Positions 24,814-31,954 of a DNA stretch of 41,118 nt are shown piece by piece. Below the pieces are notes generated by a model. That model saw only the letters and a list, made by a program, of their open reading frames with translations, had not been told where the DNA came from and made no database searches. The translations under genes were made by a program, and so were the position numbers. This DNA comes from Candidatus Rokuibacteriota bacterium (GTDB taxonomy: Bacteria; Methylomirabilota; Methylomirabilia; Rokubacteriales; CSP1-6), in assembly GCA_016188005.1 (NCBI GenBank), contig JACPIQ010000062.1, positions 1 through 41,118 on the forward strand, given 5' to 3'. Position 1 is the first letter of the stretch, and each line of letters starts with the position of its first letter.

Positions 24814-25490
24814 TGCTGGATCTCGGGGTCATCTGGCGCAACCTGCCCTTCCTGCTGGTGCAGGGGTTCCTGGGCTTCGGCACTTTCGTGGGGGGGACCT
24901 TGCGGCTGGCCATCCCGGCCATCGTGCTGGGCTTCCTGCTGGGCATCTTCATCGGCCTGGGCCGGCTCGCGCCCCAGGCGTGGATCCGGCTGCCGGCCAC
25001 CCTCTACGTGGAGTTCTTCCGGGGTGTGCCGCTGGTGATGGTCATCTTCTGGATGTGGTTCATCATGCCCATGGTGCTCCAGACGGCTATCCCGGAGTTC
25101 GGGGTGGCGCTGGTGGCCTTCGTGGTCTTCGAGGCCGCCTATCTCGGGGAGATCGTGCGGGCCGGCATCCAGTCGGTGCCGCGCGGGCAGGTGGAGGCGG
25201 CGACGGCGGTGGGGCTCACGGGGCCGCAGACGATGCGGCACGTCGTCCTCCCCCAGGCGCTCAAGAACATGATCCCGTCGCTGGTGACGCAGTTCATCGT
25301 CCTGTTCAAGGACACCTCCCTGGCCTCCATCATCGGCTTCATGGACCTCACCAAGGCGGCCCAGGTCGTCAACAACCGCGAGATCCGCCCCTTCGAGCTG
25401 TACCTCTTCATTGCCGTGGTGTACTGGATCTGCACCTACTCCATGTCGCGCTACGCGCGCTCCCTGGAGCACAGGCTCGGCCCAGCCTGA
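24807..25490 (+). CDS. Amino acid ABC transporter permease (GltK type)
   Basis: A 227-residue permease of the HisMQ group. LVQGFLGFGTFVGGTLRLAI precedes the family segments LYVEFFRGVPLVMVIFWMWF and SVPRGQVEAATAVGLTGPQTMRHVVLPQALKNMIPS, the coupling loop. About five helices. The start is uncertain: ATG 24807 and ATG 24813 both precede LDLGVIWRNLPF, neither has a ribosome site, and a GTG at 24693 would add a repeat-encoded extension. It is the last gene of the carboxylase-transporter operon. Confidence 0.94.
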   Translation: MVMLDLGVIWRNLPFLLVQGFLGFGTFVGGTLRLAIPAIVLGFLLGIFIGLGRLAPQAWIRLPATLYVEFFRGVPLVMVIFWMWFIMPMVLQTAIPEFGVALVAFVVFEAAYLGEIVRAGIQSVPRGQVEAATAVGLTGPQTMRHVVLPQALKNMIPSLVTQFIVLFKDTSLASIIGFMDLTKAAQVVNNREIRPFELYLFIAVVYWICTYSMSRYARSLEHRLGPA

Positions 25491-25523
25491 GGCCGTCCGG
25501 CTCGCGCCGCGCGCCCCGCCGGC

Positions 25524-25552
25524 TTGACAAGGTCGGGAGCGCCCCGGATAGT
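25524..25552 (+). promoter_or_regulatory. Promoter of the DUF898 gene, probably leaderless
   Basis: TTGACA (25524-25529) is a perfect -35 box. GATAGT (25547-25552, 4 of 6 matches) follows after exactly 17 bases. The predicted transcript start falls at about 25559, next to the ATG at 25560, and no ribosome site is possible. Confidence 0.65.
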
Positions 25553-25559
25553 GCCCGCT

Positions 25560-26672
25560 ATGGCAGACCCTGACTCCTCCGCCGCCGGGCGGCCGTCGCC
25601 ATTCGCGAGGAAGCCGCCTCCGCCTCGGGACGCCGCTTCCGGGGGAACCGCATCGCCACCGCCGCTGCCCCCGCTCCCGTCCTCGGGGAGCTACCGCACC
25701 GATCCCAGCATCGTCGCCCCGCGCCGCGAGAGCCGCCGGCTCTTCTTCCACGGCAGCGGCGGCTCGCTGTTCGGGATCTTCATCGTCAACACCCTGCTCA
25801 CGCTCGTCACGCTGGGCCTCTACTACTTCTGGGCGAAGGTGCGGGTGCGGACCTACGTGCTGAGCCAGTCGGAGATCGAGGGCGACCGCTTCGCCTATCA
25901 CGGGACGGGGCGGGAGCTCCTCCTCGGTTTCCTCAAGGCCATCGTGTTCTTCGCGGTTCCCATCGTCGTGCTCAGCTTCGTGCGCGACGTTCTCGACGTC
26001 TGGGTGGGGCTCAAGGTGCTGGCCGGGCTGCTGGTCTATCTCCTGGTCGTCGTGTTCATCCCGGTGGCGACCGTGGGGGCCCGCCGCTATCGCCTCAGCC
26101 GCTCGTCGTGGCGGGGGATCCGCTTCTCGTTCCGGGGCCGGGCGCGGGACTTCGTGCGGATCTTCGTCGTGGGCTCCGCCGTGAGCTCGGTGACCTTCGG
26201 CCTCTACTACCCGTTCTTCGACGTCCAGCGCTACGCGTTCATGGCCGGCCAGGCGTGGTTCGGGACCCGGCAGTTCGGGTTCACCGGCGCCGGCCGGGAT
26301 CTCTTCGGGCCCTTCCTTCTGGCGCTGCTGCTGACACCGTTCACGCTGGGGCTCGTCTGGTTCTGGTACCTGGCGCGCCGGCGCCGGTACCTCTGGGACC
26401 ACACGACGTTCGGCGCGGCGCGCTTCCGCTGCGCGGTCACCGCGGCTCCGCTCTTCCGGTTGCTGGCCGGCAACCTCCTCCTCCTGGTGCTGACCCTGGG
26501 GCTCGGCTGGCCGTGGGCCAAGGTGCGCACGATCCGGTTCGCCTTCCGGTACCTGACGCTCGAGGGGCCGCTGGACCTCACGGCCATCCAGCAGGACGCC
26601 CGGGCCGCCTCGGCCACCGGCGAGGGGCTCGCCGGCCTTCTGGACGCGGGCGGCGGCTTTGACCTCGGGTAG
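25560..26672 (+). CDS. DUF898 membrane protein (YjgN-like)
   Basis: A 370-residue membrane protein. A Pro-rich cytoplasmic N-terminus (to about 55) is followed by repeated DUF898 units. Each has a helix ending in LGLYYFWAKVRVRTY or LGLGWPWAKVRTIRF, plus FAYHGTGREL or FGFTGAGRDL phrases; LYYPFFDVQRYAF marks another copy. Function is unknown; relatives are often paired with an M48 peptidase, as here. The start is set by the promoter, whose predicted transcript begins at this ATG. The end overlaps the peptidase gene by 14 bases. Confidence 0.9.
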   Translation: MADPDSSAAGRPSPFARKPPPPRDAASGGTASPPPLPPLPSSGSYRTDPSIVAPRRESRRLFFHGSGGSLFGIFIVNTLLTLVTLGLYYFWAKVRVRTYVLSQSEIEGDRFAYHGTGRELLLGFLKAIVFFAVPIVVLSFVRDVLDVWVGLKVLAGLLVYLLVVVFIPVATVGARRYRLSRSSWRGIRFSFRGRARDFVRIFVVGSAVSSVTFGLYYPFFDVQRYAFMAGQAWFGTRQFGFTGAGRDLFGPFLLALLLTPFTLGLVWFWYLARRRRYLWDHTTFGAARFRCAVTAAPLFRLLAGNLLLLVLTLGLGWPWAKVRTIRFAFRYLTLEGPLDLTAIQQDARAASATGEGLAGLLDAGGGFDLG

Positions 26673-27774
26673 CGTCAGGAGCGACTGGGAGGGCGTCTAC
26701 CTCGACGGGCGGACGCCGGCCCGCCAGCCCGCCCAGATCCGGCTCATGCGAGGCGGCCTCGAGGTGACCACGGCGAGCGGCGGGACCTTCTGGTGGCCGT
26801 ACGGCGAGATCCGGCAGACGCAGGGCTTCTACGAGGGAGAGCAGGTGCGCCTCGAGCGGGGCCGGGACCTCACCGAGGCCCTGCTGGTGGCCGATCCCGG
26901 ATTCCTGGCGAGCCTCCACGCGATCGCGCCCGAGCCGGCCTCGCGCTTCCATCACCCGGGCCGCCGCGCGCGGCGCGTCCGGCTCACGGCGCTCGCCGCG
27001 GTGGCGGTGCTCGGCATCGGGGCCGCCCTCTACCTGTGGGGGATCCCTGCCGCGGCGCGGGTCGTGGCCGCGCGCGTGCCCGTCTCGTGGGAAGAGCGGC
27101 TCGGCCGGTCGATCGTCGAGCAGCTGGTCCCGGCGGGAAAGGCCTGCGCGGAGCCGGCGCGCCAGCGCGTGATCGACGACCTCGTCAGAACGCTCACGGC
27201 GCCGCTGCCGCGCCTCCCCTACACGTTCCGTGTCACCGTCGTGAACGACGCGACGGTGAACGCGCTCGCGGCCCCCGGTGGCTTCATCGTGCTCTTCCGG
27301 GGTCTCCTCGAGCGCACGCGCACCCCCGAGGAGCTGGCTGGCGTGCTGGCCCATGAGATCGAGCACGTGCTCCAGCGCCACGCGACGAAGGCGCTGGTGC
27401 AGCACGTCTCCACGGGGCTCCTCTTCACCGCGGTGACCGGCGACGTGAGCGGCGTCATGGCCTACGGGCTCGAGAGCGCGCGCGTGCTCGGGGCCTTGCG
27501 CTACAGCCGCGCAGCGGAGGAGGAGGCCGATGCCGAGGGGCTCCAGCTGCTCCTGGCGGCGCGCGTCGACCCCGCGGGCATGATCGCGTTCTTCGAGGGG
27601 ATGGAGTCCCAGCGCGCCGCGGCCCCCGCCGTGCTCAAGTACCTCTCGACGCACCCCGCGACCGGGGATCGCCTCGCCCGGCTCCGCCAGCTGGCCCGCG
27701 GCGGGGGCCAGAGGCCCCCGGTACGGCTCCTCGAAGGCTACGAGTGGGCCGACATCCGCCGCATCTGCGGCTAG
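26659..27774 (+). CDS. M48 family metalloprotease with N-terminal DUF7092-like domain
   Basis: A 371-residue membrane-anchored zinc protease. Residues 10-90 (WEGVYLDGRTPARQPAQIRL to FLASLHAIAP) match the small N-terminal domain often joined to M48 peptidases. One membrane helix lies at about 107-127. The protease domain has HEIEH (232-236, two zinc ligands and the catalytic Glu) and the third-ligand region SRAAEEEADAEG (about 283-294), then STHPATGDRLARL. Relatives such as LoiP/BepA degrade misfolded envelope proteins. The TTG start at 26659 overlaps the DUF898 gene; it is chosen because the conserved N-terminal domain needs it. The stop shares CTAG (27771-27774) with the convergent reductase gene. 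Confidence 0.92.
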   Translation: MTSGSVRSDWEGVYLDGRTPARQPAQIRLMRGGLEVTTASGGTFWWPYGEIRQTQGFYEGEQVRLERGRDLTEALLVADPGFLASLHAIAPEPASRFHHPGRRARRVRLTALAAVAVLGIGAALYLWGIPAAARVVAARVPVSWEERLGRSIVEQLVPAGKACAEPARQRVIDDLVRTLTAPLPRLPYTFRVTVVNDATVNALAAPGGFIVLFRGLLERTRTPEELAGVLAHEIEHVLQRHATKALVQHVSTGLLFTAVTGDVSGVMAYGLESARVLGALRYSRAAEEEADAEGLQLLLAARVDPAGMIAFFEGMESQRAAAPAVLKYLSTHPATGDRLARLRQLARGGGQRPPVRLLEGYEWADIRRICG

Positions 27775-29171
27775 CGGCCGAGGGCCTCCAGCATCTCCTC
27801 CACGCGCGTGAACTTGACGCGCGGCCGGCCGGCGGCCTGGCCCCGGCTCACCTCCAGCTCGTTGAGCCTGAGCCAGTCCTGGAAGGAGAAGCACTTCGGC
27901 TGGCGCTCCCGGATGAGCCGCTCGGCGGCCTGCGCGGTGGGCGCGGCGGGCTGCAGCGTGAGCCCGGCCCCGAGATCCTCGAGCATGCAGGCTACCGTCT
28001 CGGCGGCGTCGGGCTTGTTGGTGCCGATCACGCCGCTCGGCCCCCGCTTGATCCAGCCCGCGGCGTACTCACCCACCACGGGCTGCTTCGTGCCGGGGTC
28101 GAGGACGCGCCCCTTCTCGTTGAGGATGACGTTCCAGGATTCGTTGAACGGCACCCCCGGCAGCGCGACGCCCCGATAGCCCACGGAGCGGAATACCAGG
28201 CCCACCGGGAGCTCCTCGACCGCGCCGGTCGGCTTCGGCTGGAGCGTGCCGGTGGCCGAGGCGTGCAGCGCGTTCCGGACGAGCCGCATCGCCCCCACCT
28301 CGCCCGCGGCGTTGCCGATGAGCTCCACCGGGGAGATCAGGAAGCGTAGCGTCAGCGTGCGCGCCTTGCCGCCGGGCTGGCGGCGCGCGAAGCCCTGGAG
28401 GATCTCGACCTTCTTGAGCGTGGCCCGATCCGGGTCGCGCTCCAGGGCGGCGCGGCTCAGGTCGTCCAGCGCCACCTCCTCCGGGCGCACCGCGATGTCG
28501 GCGTCGGCCAGTTCGCCCAGCTCCTTGATCTCGGGGTTGGTGAAGGCCGCCTGGGCCGGGCCGCGGCGCCCAAGGAGATAGACCTCCCTGATCCGGCTCT
28601 TGCGCAGCGCCTCCAGCGCGTGGTCCGCGATGTCGGTGGCCACGAGCTCCCCCGGGGTGCGGCAGAGGATCCGCGCCACGTCCACGGCCACGTTGCCGAC
28701 CCCCACCACCGCCGCCCGCTCCTGTGAGAGATCGAAGTGCAGATCGCGGTAGTCGGGGTGCCCGTTGTACCAGGCCACGAACTCCGTGGCCGGGTGGCTC
28801 CCGGCAAGATCCTCGCCCGGGATCCCCATGCGCCGGTCAGTCTGGGCGCCCGTGCAGTAGACGAGCTGGTGGTAGTGCCGGCGGAGGTCGTCCACGCTGA
28901 CGTGCTTGCCCAGCTCGACTCCGCCGAAGAAGCGGAAGCGCGGGTGGCCGGCGACCTTCTCGAAGGCGGCCGTCACGGACTTGATCTTCTGGTGATCCGG
29001 CGCCACCCCGGCCCGCACCAGCCCATAGGGGGTCGGCAGGCGGTCGAACGCGTCGATCCCGGCGACGAGCCCCTCCTGCTTGAGCAGCTGGTCGGCGGCG
29101 TAGAACCCCGTGGGGCCGGCGCCGACGATGGCGACACGCAGCGGCTGCGCCTCGGTTCCAGGTCGGATCAT
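27771..29171 (-). CDS. Ferredoxin/adrenodoxin-type NADP reductase (FprA-like)
   Basis: A 466-residue flavoprotein. The FAD motif VAIVGAGPTGFYAADQLL starts near residue 12 and is followed by PYGLVRAGVAPDHQKIK, typical of mitochondrial adrenodoxin reductase and bacterial FprA. The NADP site is AAVVGVGNVAVDVARIL. YLLGRRGPAQAAFTNPEIKEL and GWIKRGPSGVIGTNKPDAAET complete the family pattern. It would pass electrons between NADPH and a ferredoxin, for example to a cytochrome P450, although no partner is in the window. It lies 10 bases after the CBS gene on the same strand, so the two share a transcript. Confidence 0.94.
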   Translation of the reverse strand: MIRPGTEAQPLRVAIVGAGPTGFYAADQLLKQEGLVAGIDAFDRLPTPYGLVRAGVAPDHQKIKSVTAAFEKVAGHPRFRFFGGVELGKHVSVDDLRRHYHQLVYCTGAQTDRRMGIPGEDLAGSHPATEFVAWYNGHPDYRDLHFDLSQERAAVVGVGNVAVDVARILCRTPGELVATDIADHALEALRKSRIREVYLLGRRGPAQAAFTNPEIKELGELADADIAVRPEEVALDDLSRAALERDPDRATLKKVEILQGFARRQPGGKARTLTLRFLISPVELIGNAAGEVGAMRLVRNALHASATGTLQPKPTGAVEELPVGLVFRSVGYRGVALPGVPFNESWNVILNEKGRVLDPGTKQPVVGEYAAGWIKRGPSGVIGTNKPDAAETVACMLEDLGAGLTLQPAAPTAQAAERLIRERQPKCFSFQDWLRLNELEVSRGQAAGRPRVKFTRVEEMLEALGR

Positions 29172-29181
29172 TGGAGGCCTC

Positions 29182-29616
29182 TCAGGTCTGTTTCGCCAGG
29201 AGCTGGGTCTGCAAGGTCTCCAGCTCTCCCTCGTACTGGTCGCGCTGCGCCTTCACCAGGTCCCCGATGGAGACGATCCCCACCAGCGCCCCCTGGTCCA
29301 TCACGGGGACGTGGCGGATCCGCCGCTCGGTCATGGTGTGGGCGACGGTCTGCACGTCATCGTGCGGGGCGCCGATGATCACGTCTCGCGTCATCAGCCC
29401 GCTCACCACCAGGGCGAACACGCCCTCGTCCCGCGCCGCCCCGCGCACGATGTCGCGCTCCGAGAGGATCCCAACCGGCTGCTGGCGGCCGTCCACGACG
29501 ACCAGGGCGCCGATCTTGTGCTGGACGAGGAGGCCGAGCGCCTGCCGGATGGTCTCCTCCGGCCGGATCGTGACCACCCCGCGCCCCTTCCTCGCGAGCA
29601 GGTGTGCGATGTTCAT
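29182..29616 (-). CDS. Two-CBS-domain protein
   Basis: A 144-residue stand-alone CBS pair. CBS1 spans about residues 15-70 (VVTIRPEETIRQALGLLVQH, then VVDGRQQPVGILSERDIV) and CBS2 about 80-130 (HDDVQTVAHTMTERRIRHVP, then GALVGIVSIGDLV). Such pairs bind AMP, ATP, SAM or NAD and act as energy or redox sensors. The ATG at 29616 follows AAGGAGGG on the reverse strand with good spacing; a longer frame upstream adds only unconserved residues. It is co-transcribed with the reductase gene. Confidence 0.94.
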   Translation of the reverse strand: MNIAHLLARKGRGVVTIRPEETIRQALGLLVQHKIGALVVVDGRQQPVGILSERDIVRGAARDEGVFALVVSGLMTRDVIIGAPHDDVQTVAHTMTERRIRHVPVMDQGALVGIVSIGDLVKAQRDQYEGELETLQTQLLAKQT

Positions 29617-29729
29617 GGGAGACCCTCCTTCGGGAGCCGACAGGCCCCTTCGGTCCGATTGCCCTGGACCCCCAGATCCGGGCGCGTGCGACACACGAGT
29701 GACGATAACAAATTTCCGCCCCGCGAACA

Positions 29730-29745
29730 TGAGCCGACCGGCTCA
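29730..29745 (-). terminator. Hairpin after the GIY-YIG gene
   Basis: TGAGCC (29730-29735) and GGCTCA (29740-29745) form a 6-bp stem with a GACC loop, 23 bases past the stop of the reverse-strand GIY-YIG gene. No T-run follows, so it is at best a weak or Rho-assisted terminator. Confidence 0.3.
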
Positions 29746-29768
29746 GGGGGGAGTTCCGGGGCCCCGCG

Positions 29769-30017
29769 TCATGGGGTCTCTGCCCGCAGCAGCGCCTCCT
29801 TCTGCGGGCGAGTGAGCGACTTGATCCGGCGCTCTTCTCTCAGCGCCTGGCGCCACGCGCGCACCCGGCGCGCCCAGACCAGCTCGACGGGTAGCCGCGA
29901 GCGGGTGTAGCGCGAGGCGCGCCCGTTCCGATGCTGCGCGAGCCGCCGGGCGAGGTCCTTGGCGCTGCCCGTGTAGAGGGACCCGTCCCGGCAGCGCAGG
30001 ATGTAGATGCAGGGCAT
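29769..30017 (-). CDS. GIY-YIG domain protein (UPF0213/YhbQ-like)
   Basis: An 82-residue single-domain GIY-YIG protein. CIYILRCRDGSLYTGSAKDLARRLAQHRNGRASRYT has the two short Y-containing strands (YIL and YTG), the conserved Arg in DLARRL and the H of QHRNG; the family's late Glu lies in REERRIK. Small proteins of this type resemble UvrC-type nucleases and may cut damaged DNA. I start it at the ATG ending at 30017, where the domain begins; upstream in-frame sequence is Pro/Arg-rich and unlike the family. It lies downstream of the acyl-CoA ligase on the same strand. Confidence 0.9.
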   Translation of the reverse strand: MPCIYILRCRDGSLYTGSAKDLARRLAQHRNGRASRYTRSRLPVELVWARRVRAWRQALREERRIKSLTRPQKEALLRAETP

Positions 30018-30058
30018 GCTGGCCCCGGTTGACGGCGGCGCGCGCCGGTCCGGCCTGC

Positions 30059-30175
30059 TCAGCCTGGGCCGGGGCCGGGGGGCTCGAGGATGCGCATCCA
30101 GAGCGCGCGGCACTCCGCGGGCAGGGAGGAGAGCCGGCTCTCGACGTCGGCCACGGTCGCCTGGAGGAGGCTCAC
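30059..30175 (-). CDS. Possible 38-residue ORF coupled to the acyl-CoA ligase gene
   Basis: A GTG start overlaps the stop of the ligase gene (GTGA). It opens a short frame, [20 protein letters not shown] and onward, ending in a Pro/Gly tail. The first 25 residues have an amphipathic helical pattern. No family is recognised and the length is below what sequence alone can support, so this is only a candidate small protein. Confidence 0.3.
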   Translation of the reverse strand: MSLLQATVADVESRLSSLPAECRALWMRILEPPGPGPG

Positions 30176-31803
30176 GCCTTCGGCGGCCAGTCCTTGAAGC
30201 GCTGGCGCAGGACCTTCTTGTCGAACTTGCCCACGCTGGTCTTGGGGACGGCCTCGATGAAGGTCACCTCGTCGGGGAGCCACCACTTGGCCACGCGCGG
30301 GGCGAGGTAGTCGAGGATCTCCCGGGCGGTGAGGGAGTCCCGGTACTCGGGCTTGGGCACCACGCAGGCCAGCGGGCGCTCCTGCCAGCGCTCGTGGGGC
30401 ACCGCGATGACGGCGGCCTCCAGGACCTTCGGGTGGCCCATGATGGTCGTCTCGAGGTCCACGCTGGAAATCCACTCGCCGCCGGACTTGATCAGGTCCT
30501 TCGTGCGGTCGGTGATCTGGACATACCCCTCGGCGTCGATGGTGGCCACATCTCCGGTGCGGAACCAGCCGTCGGCGGTGAACTGCGCCTCGCCGGTGGG
30601 GTGGTTGTGATAGGCGCTGACGATCCAGGGCCCGCGCACCTGGATCTCGCCCACGCTCTTGGCGTCCCAGGGCTGCTCGCGGCCGGCCTCGTCCACGATC
30701 CGGAGGTCCACGCCGGCCACGGCGTAGCCCTGCTTGGCCTTGATGGCGTAGCGCTCGGCGTCGGGGAGCGCCTCCATGTAGGACTTGAGCCGACACGTGG
30801 TCCCCAGCGGGGTCATCTCCGTCATGCCCCAGGCGTGGAGCATGTTGGCGCCGTACTTCTTGTCGAAGGTCTCCAGCAGGCTCCTCGGCGCCGCCGACCC
30901 CCCGATGGGGATGCAGCGGACGGACGAGATGTCCCACTGGGGCTCCTTCTCCAGGATCGAGTGGATCGCGATCCACACCGTGGGCACCGCGCCCACGAAG
31001 GTGACGCGCTCGTTGTGGATCATCTCGATGATGTCGCGGGGCTGGGGGTTGGGGCCGCCGAAGAACTGGGTCGAGCCGTTCAGCACCCCCGCGAAGGGCA
31101 CGCACCAGGCATTGGCGTGGAACATGGGGACGATGTGGAGGATGACGTCGCGCTCCGAGATGCCGAAGGCGTCGGCCATGGACGAGGCGAAGGAGTGCAG
31201 GTAGATGGCCCGGTGCGAGTAGACGACGCCCTTGGGGTGGCCCGTGGTCCCCGAGGTGTAGCACATGCCCGCCGCATCGTTCTCGTCGAGCCGGGGCCAG
31301 TCGGTGACGGGCGTCGCCTCGCGCAGGAGCGTCTCGTAGTCCAGCGTGCCGGGGGGGAGCTCCCCGCCGGGCGTGTCCTTCATCAGGATCACGTGGCGGA
31401 CGGTCCGGAGGTCCTTCCGGATTGGCTCGATGACGGGCCAGAGGCTCGCATCGGCGATCAGCACCTGGTCCTCGGCATGCGTGACGATGTAGGTGATGTC
31501 CTGGGGCGCCAGCCGCAGGTTCACGGTGTGGAGCACGGCGCCCATCATGGGCGCCGCGAAGTAGACCTCCAGGTGACGGTGGGAGTTCCACGCCAGCGTC
31601 CCGACCCGATCGCCCTTCCGCACGCCGAGCTTCGCGAGGGCCCCGGCCAGGCGCGCCGTGCGGTCGGCCCAGTCGGCGTAGCTGAGCTTCTCGAGCCCCA
31701 CGCCCGGGACGCGGGTGCCGAGCACCTTCTTCGGATACACCCGGCGGGTCCGCTCGAAGAACTGGGTGAGGGTGAGCGGGTAGTCCATCATGAGACCCTT
31801 CAT
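30172..31803 (-). CDS. Medium/long-chain acyl-CoA ligase (AMP-forming)
   Basis: A 543-residue ANL-superfamily enzyme. The AMP-binding loop is [20 protein letters not shown], followed by [48 protein letters not shown] and a C-terminal catalytic lysine region ([18 protein letters not shown]). It activates a carboxylic acid to its CoA thioester with ATP. The GEWISS form and overall layout are typical of the FadD/AlkK group acting on fatty acids. The ATG at 31803 has AAAGGA six bases upstream on its strand; an internal MMDYPLT start is less likely. It is divergent from the aldolase-dehydrogenase gene. Confidence 0.95.
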   Translation of the reverse strand: MKGLMMDYPLTLTQFFERTRRVYPKKVLGTRVPGVGLEKLSYADWADRTARLAGALAKLGVRKGDRVGTLAWNSHRHLEVYFAAPMMGAVLHTVNLRLAPQDITYIVTHAEDQVLIADASLWPVIEPIRKDLRTVRHVILMKDTPGGELPPGTLDYETLLREATPVTDWPRLDENDAAGMCYTSGTTGHPKGVVYSHRAIYLHSFASSMADAFGISERDVILHIVPMFHANAWCVPFAGVLNGSTQFFGGPNPQPRDIIEMIHNERVTFVGAVPTVWIAIHSILEKEPQWDISSVRCIPIGGSAAPRSLLETFDKKYGANMLHAWGMTEMTPLGTTCRLKSYMEALPDAERYAIKAKQGYAVAGVDLRIVDEAGREQPWDAKSVGEIQVRGPWIVSAYHNHPTGEAQFTADGWFRTGDVATIDAEGYVQITDRTKDLIKSGGEWISSVDLETTIMGHPKVLEAAVIAVPHERWQERPLACVVPKPEYRDSLTAREILDYLAPRVAKWWLPDEVTFIEAVPKTSVGKFDKKVLRQRFKDWPPKA

Positions 31804-31916
31804 GGCCGGTCCTTTCTCGCGGGCTTCGGTGGTCGCGCGCTGCCGCGGGCGCCCCGCCCCATGGGCGCCCCTAAGATAGGGGCGGCGCGCAGGACTGTCA
31901 ACGCGGGGCCGTCGCC

Positions 31917-31945
31917 TTTACCCGCCTGGGTGATTCGGGTATGGT
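31917..31945 (+). promoter_or_regulatory. Promoter of the aldolase-dehydrogenase gene, near-leaderless
   Basis: TTTACC (31917-31922) and TATGGT (31940-31945) are spaced by exactly 17 bases, each 4 of 6 against consensus. The transcript should start near 31952, about 3 bases before the ATG at 31955, leaving no room for a ribosome site. Confidence 0.5.
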
Positions 31946-31954
31946 GAGGGCGGC

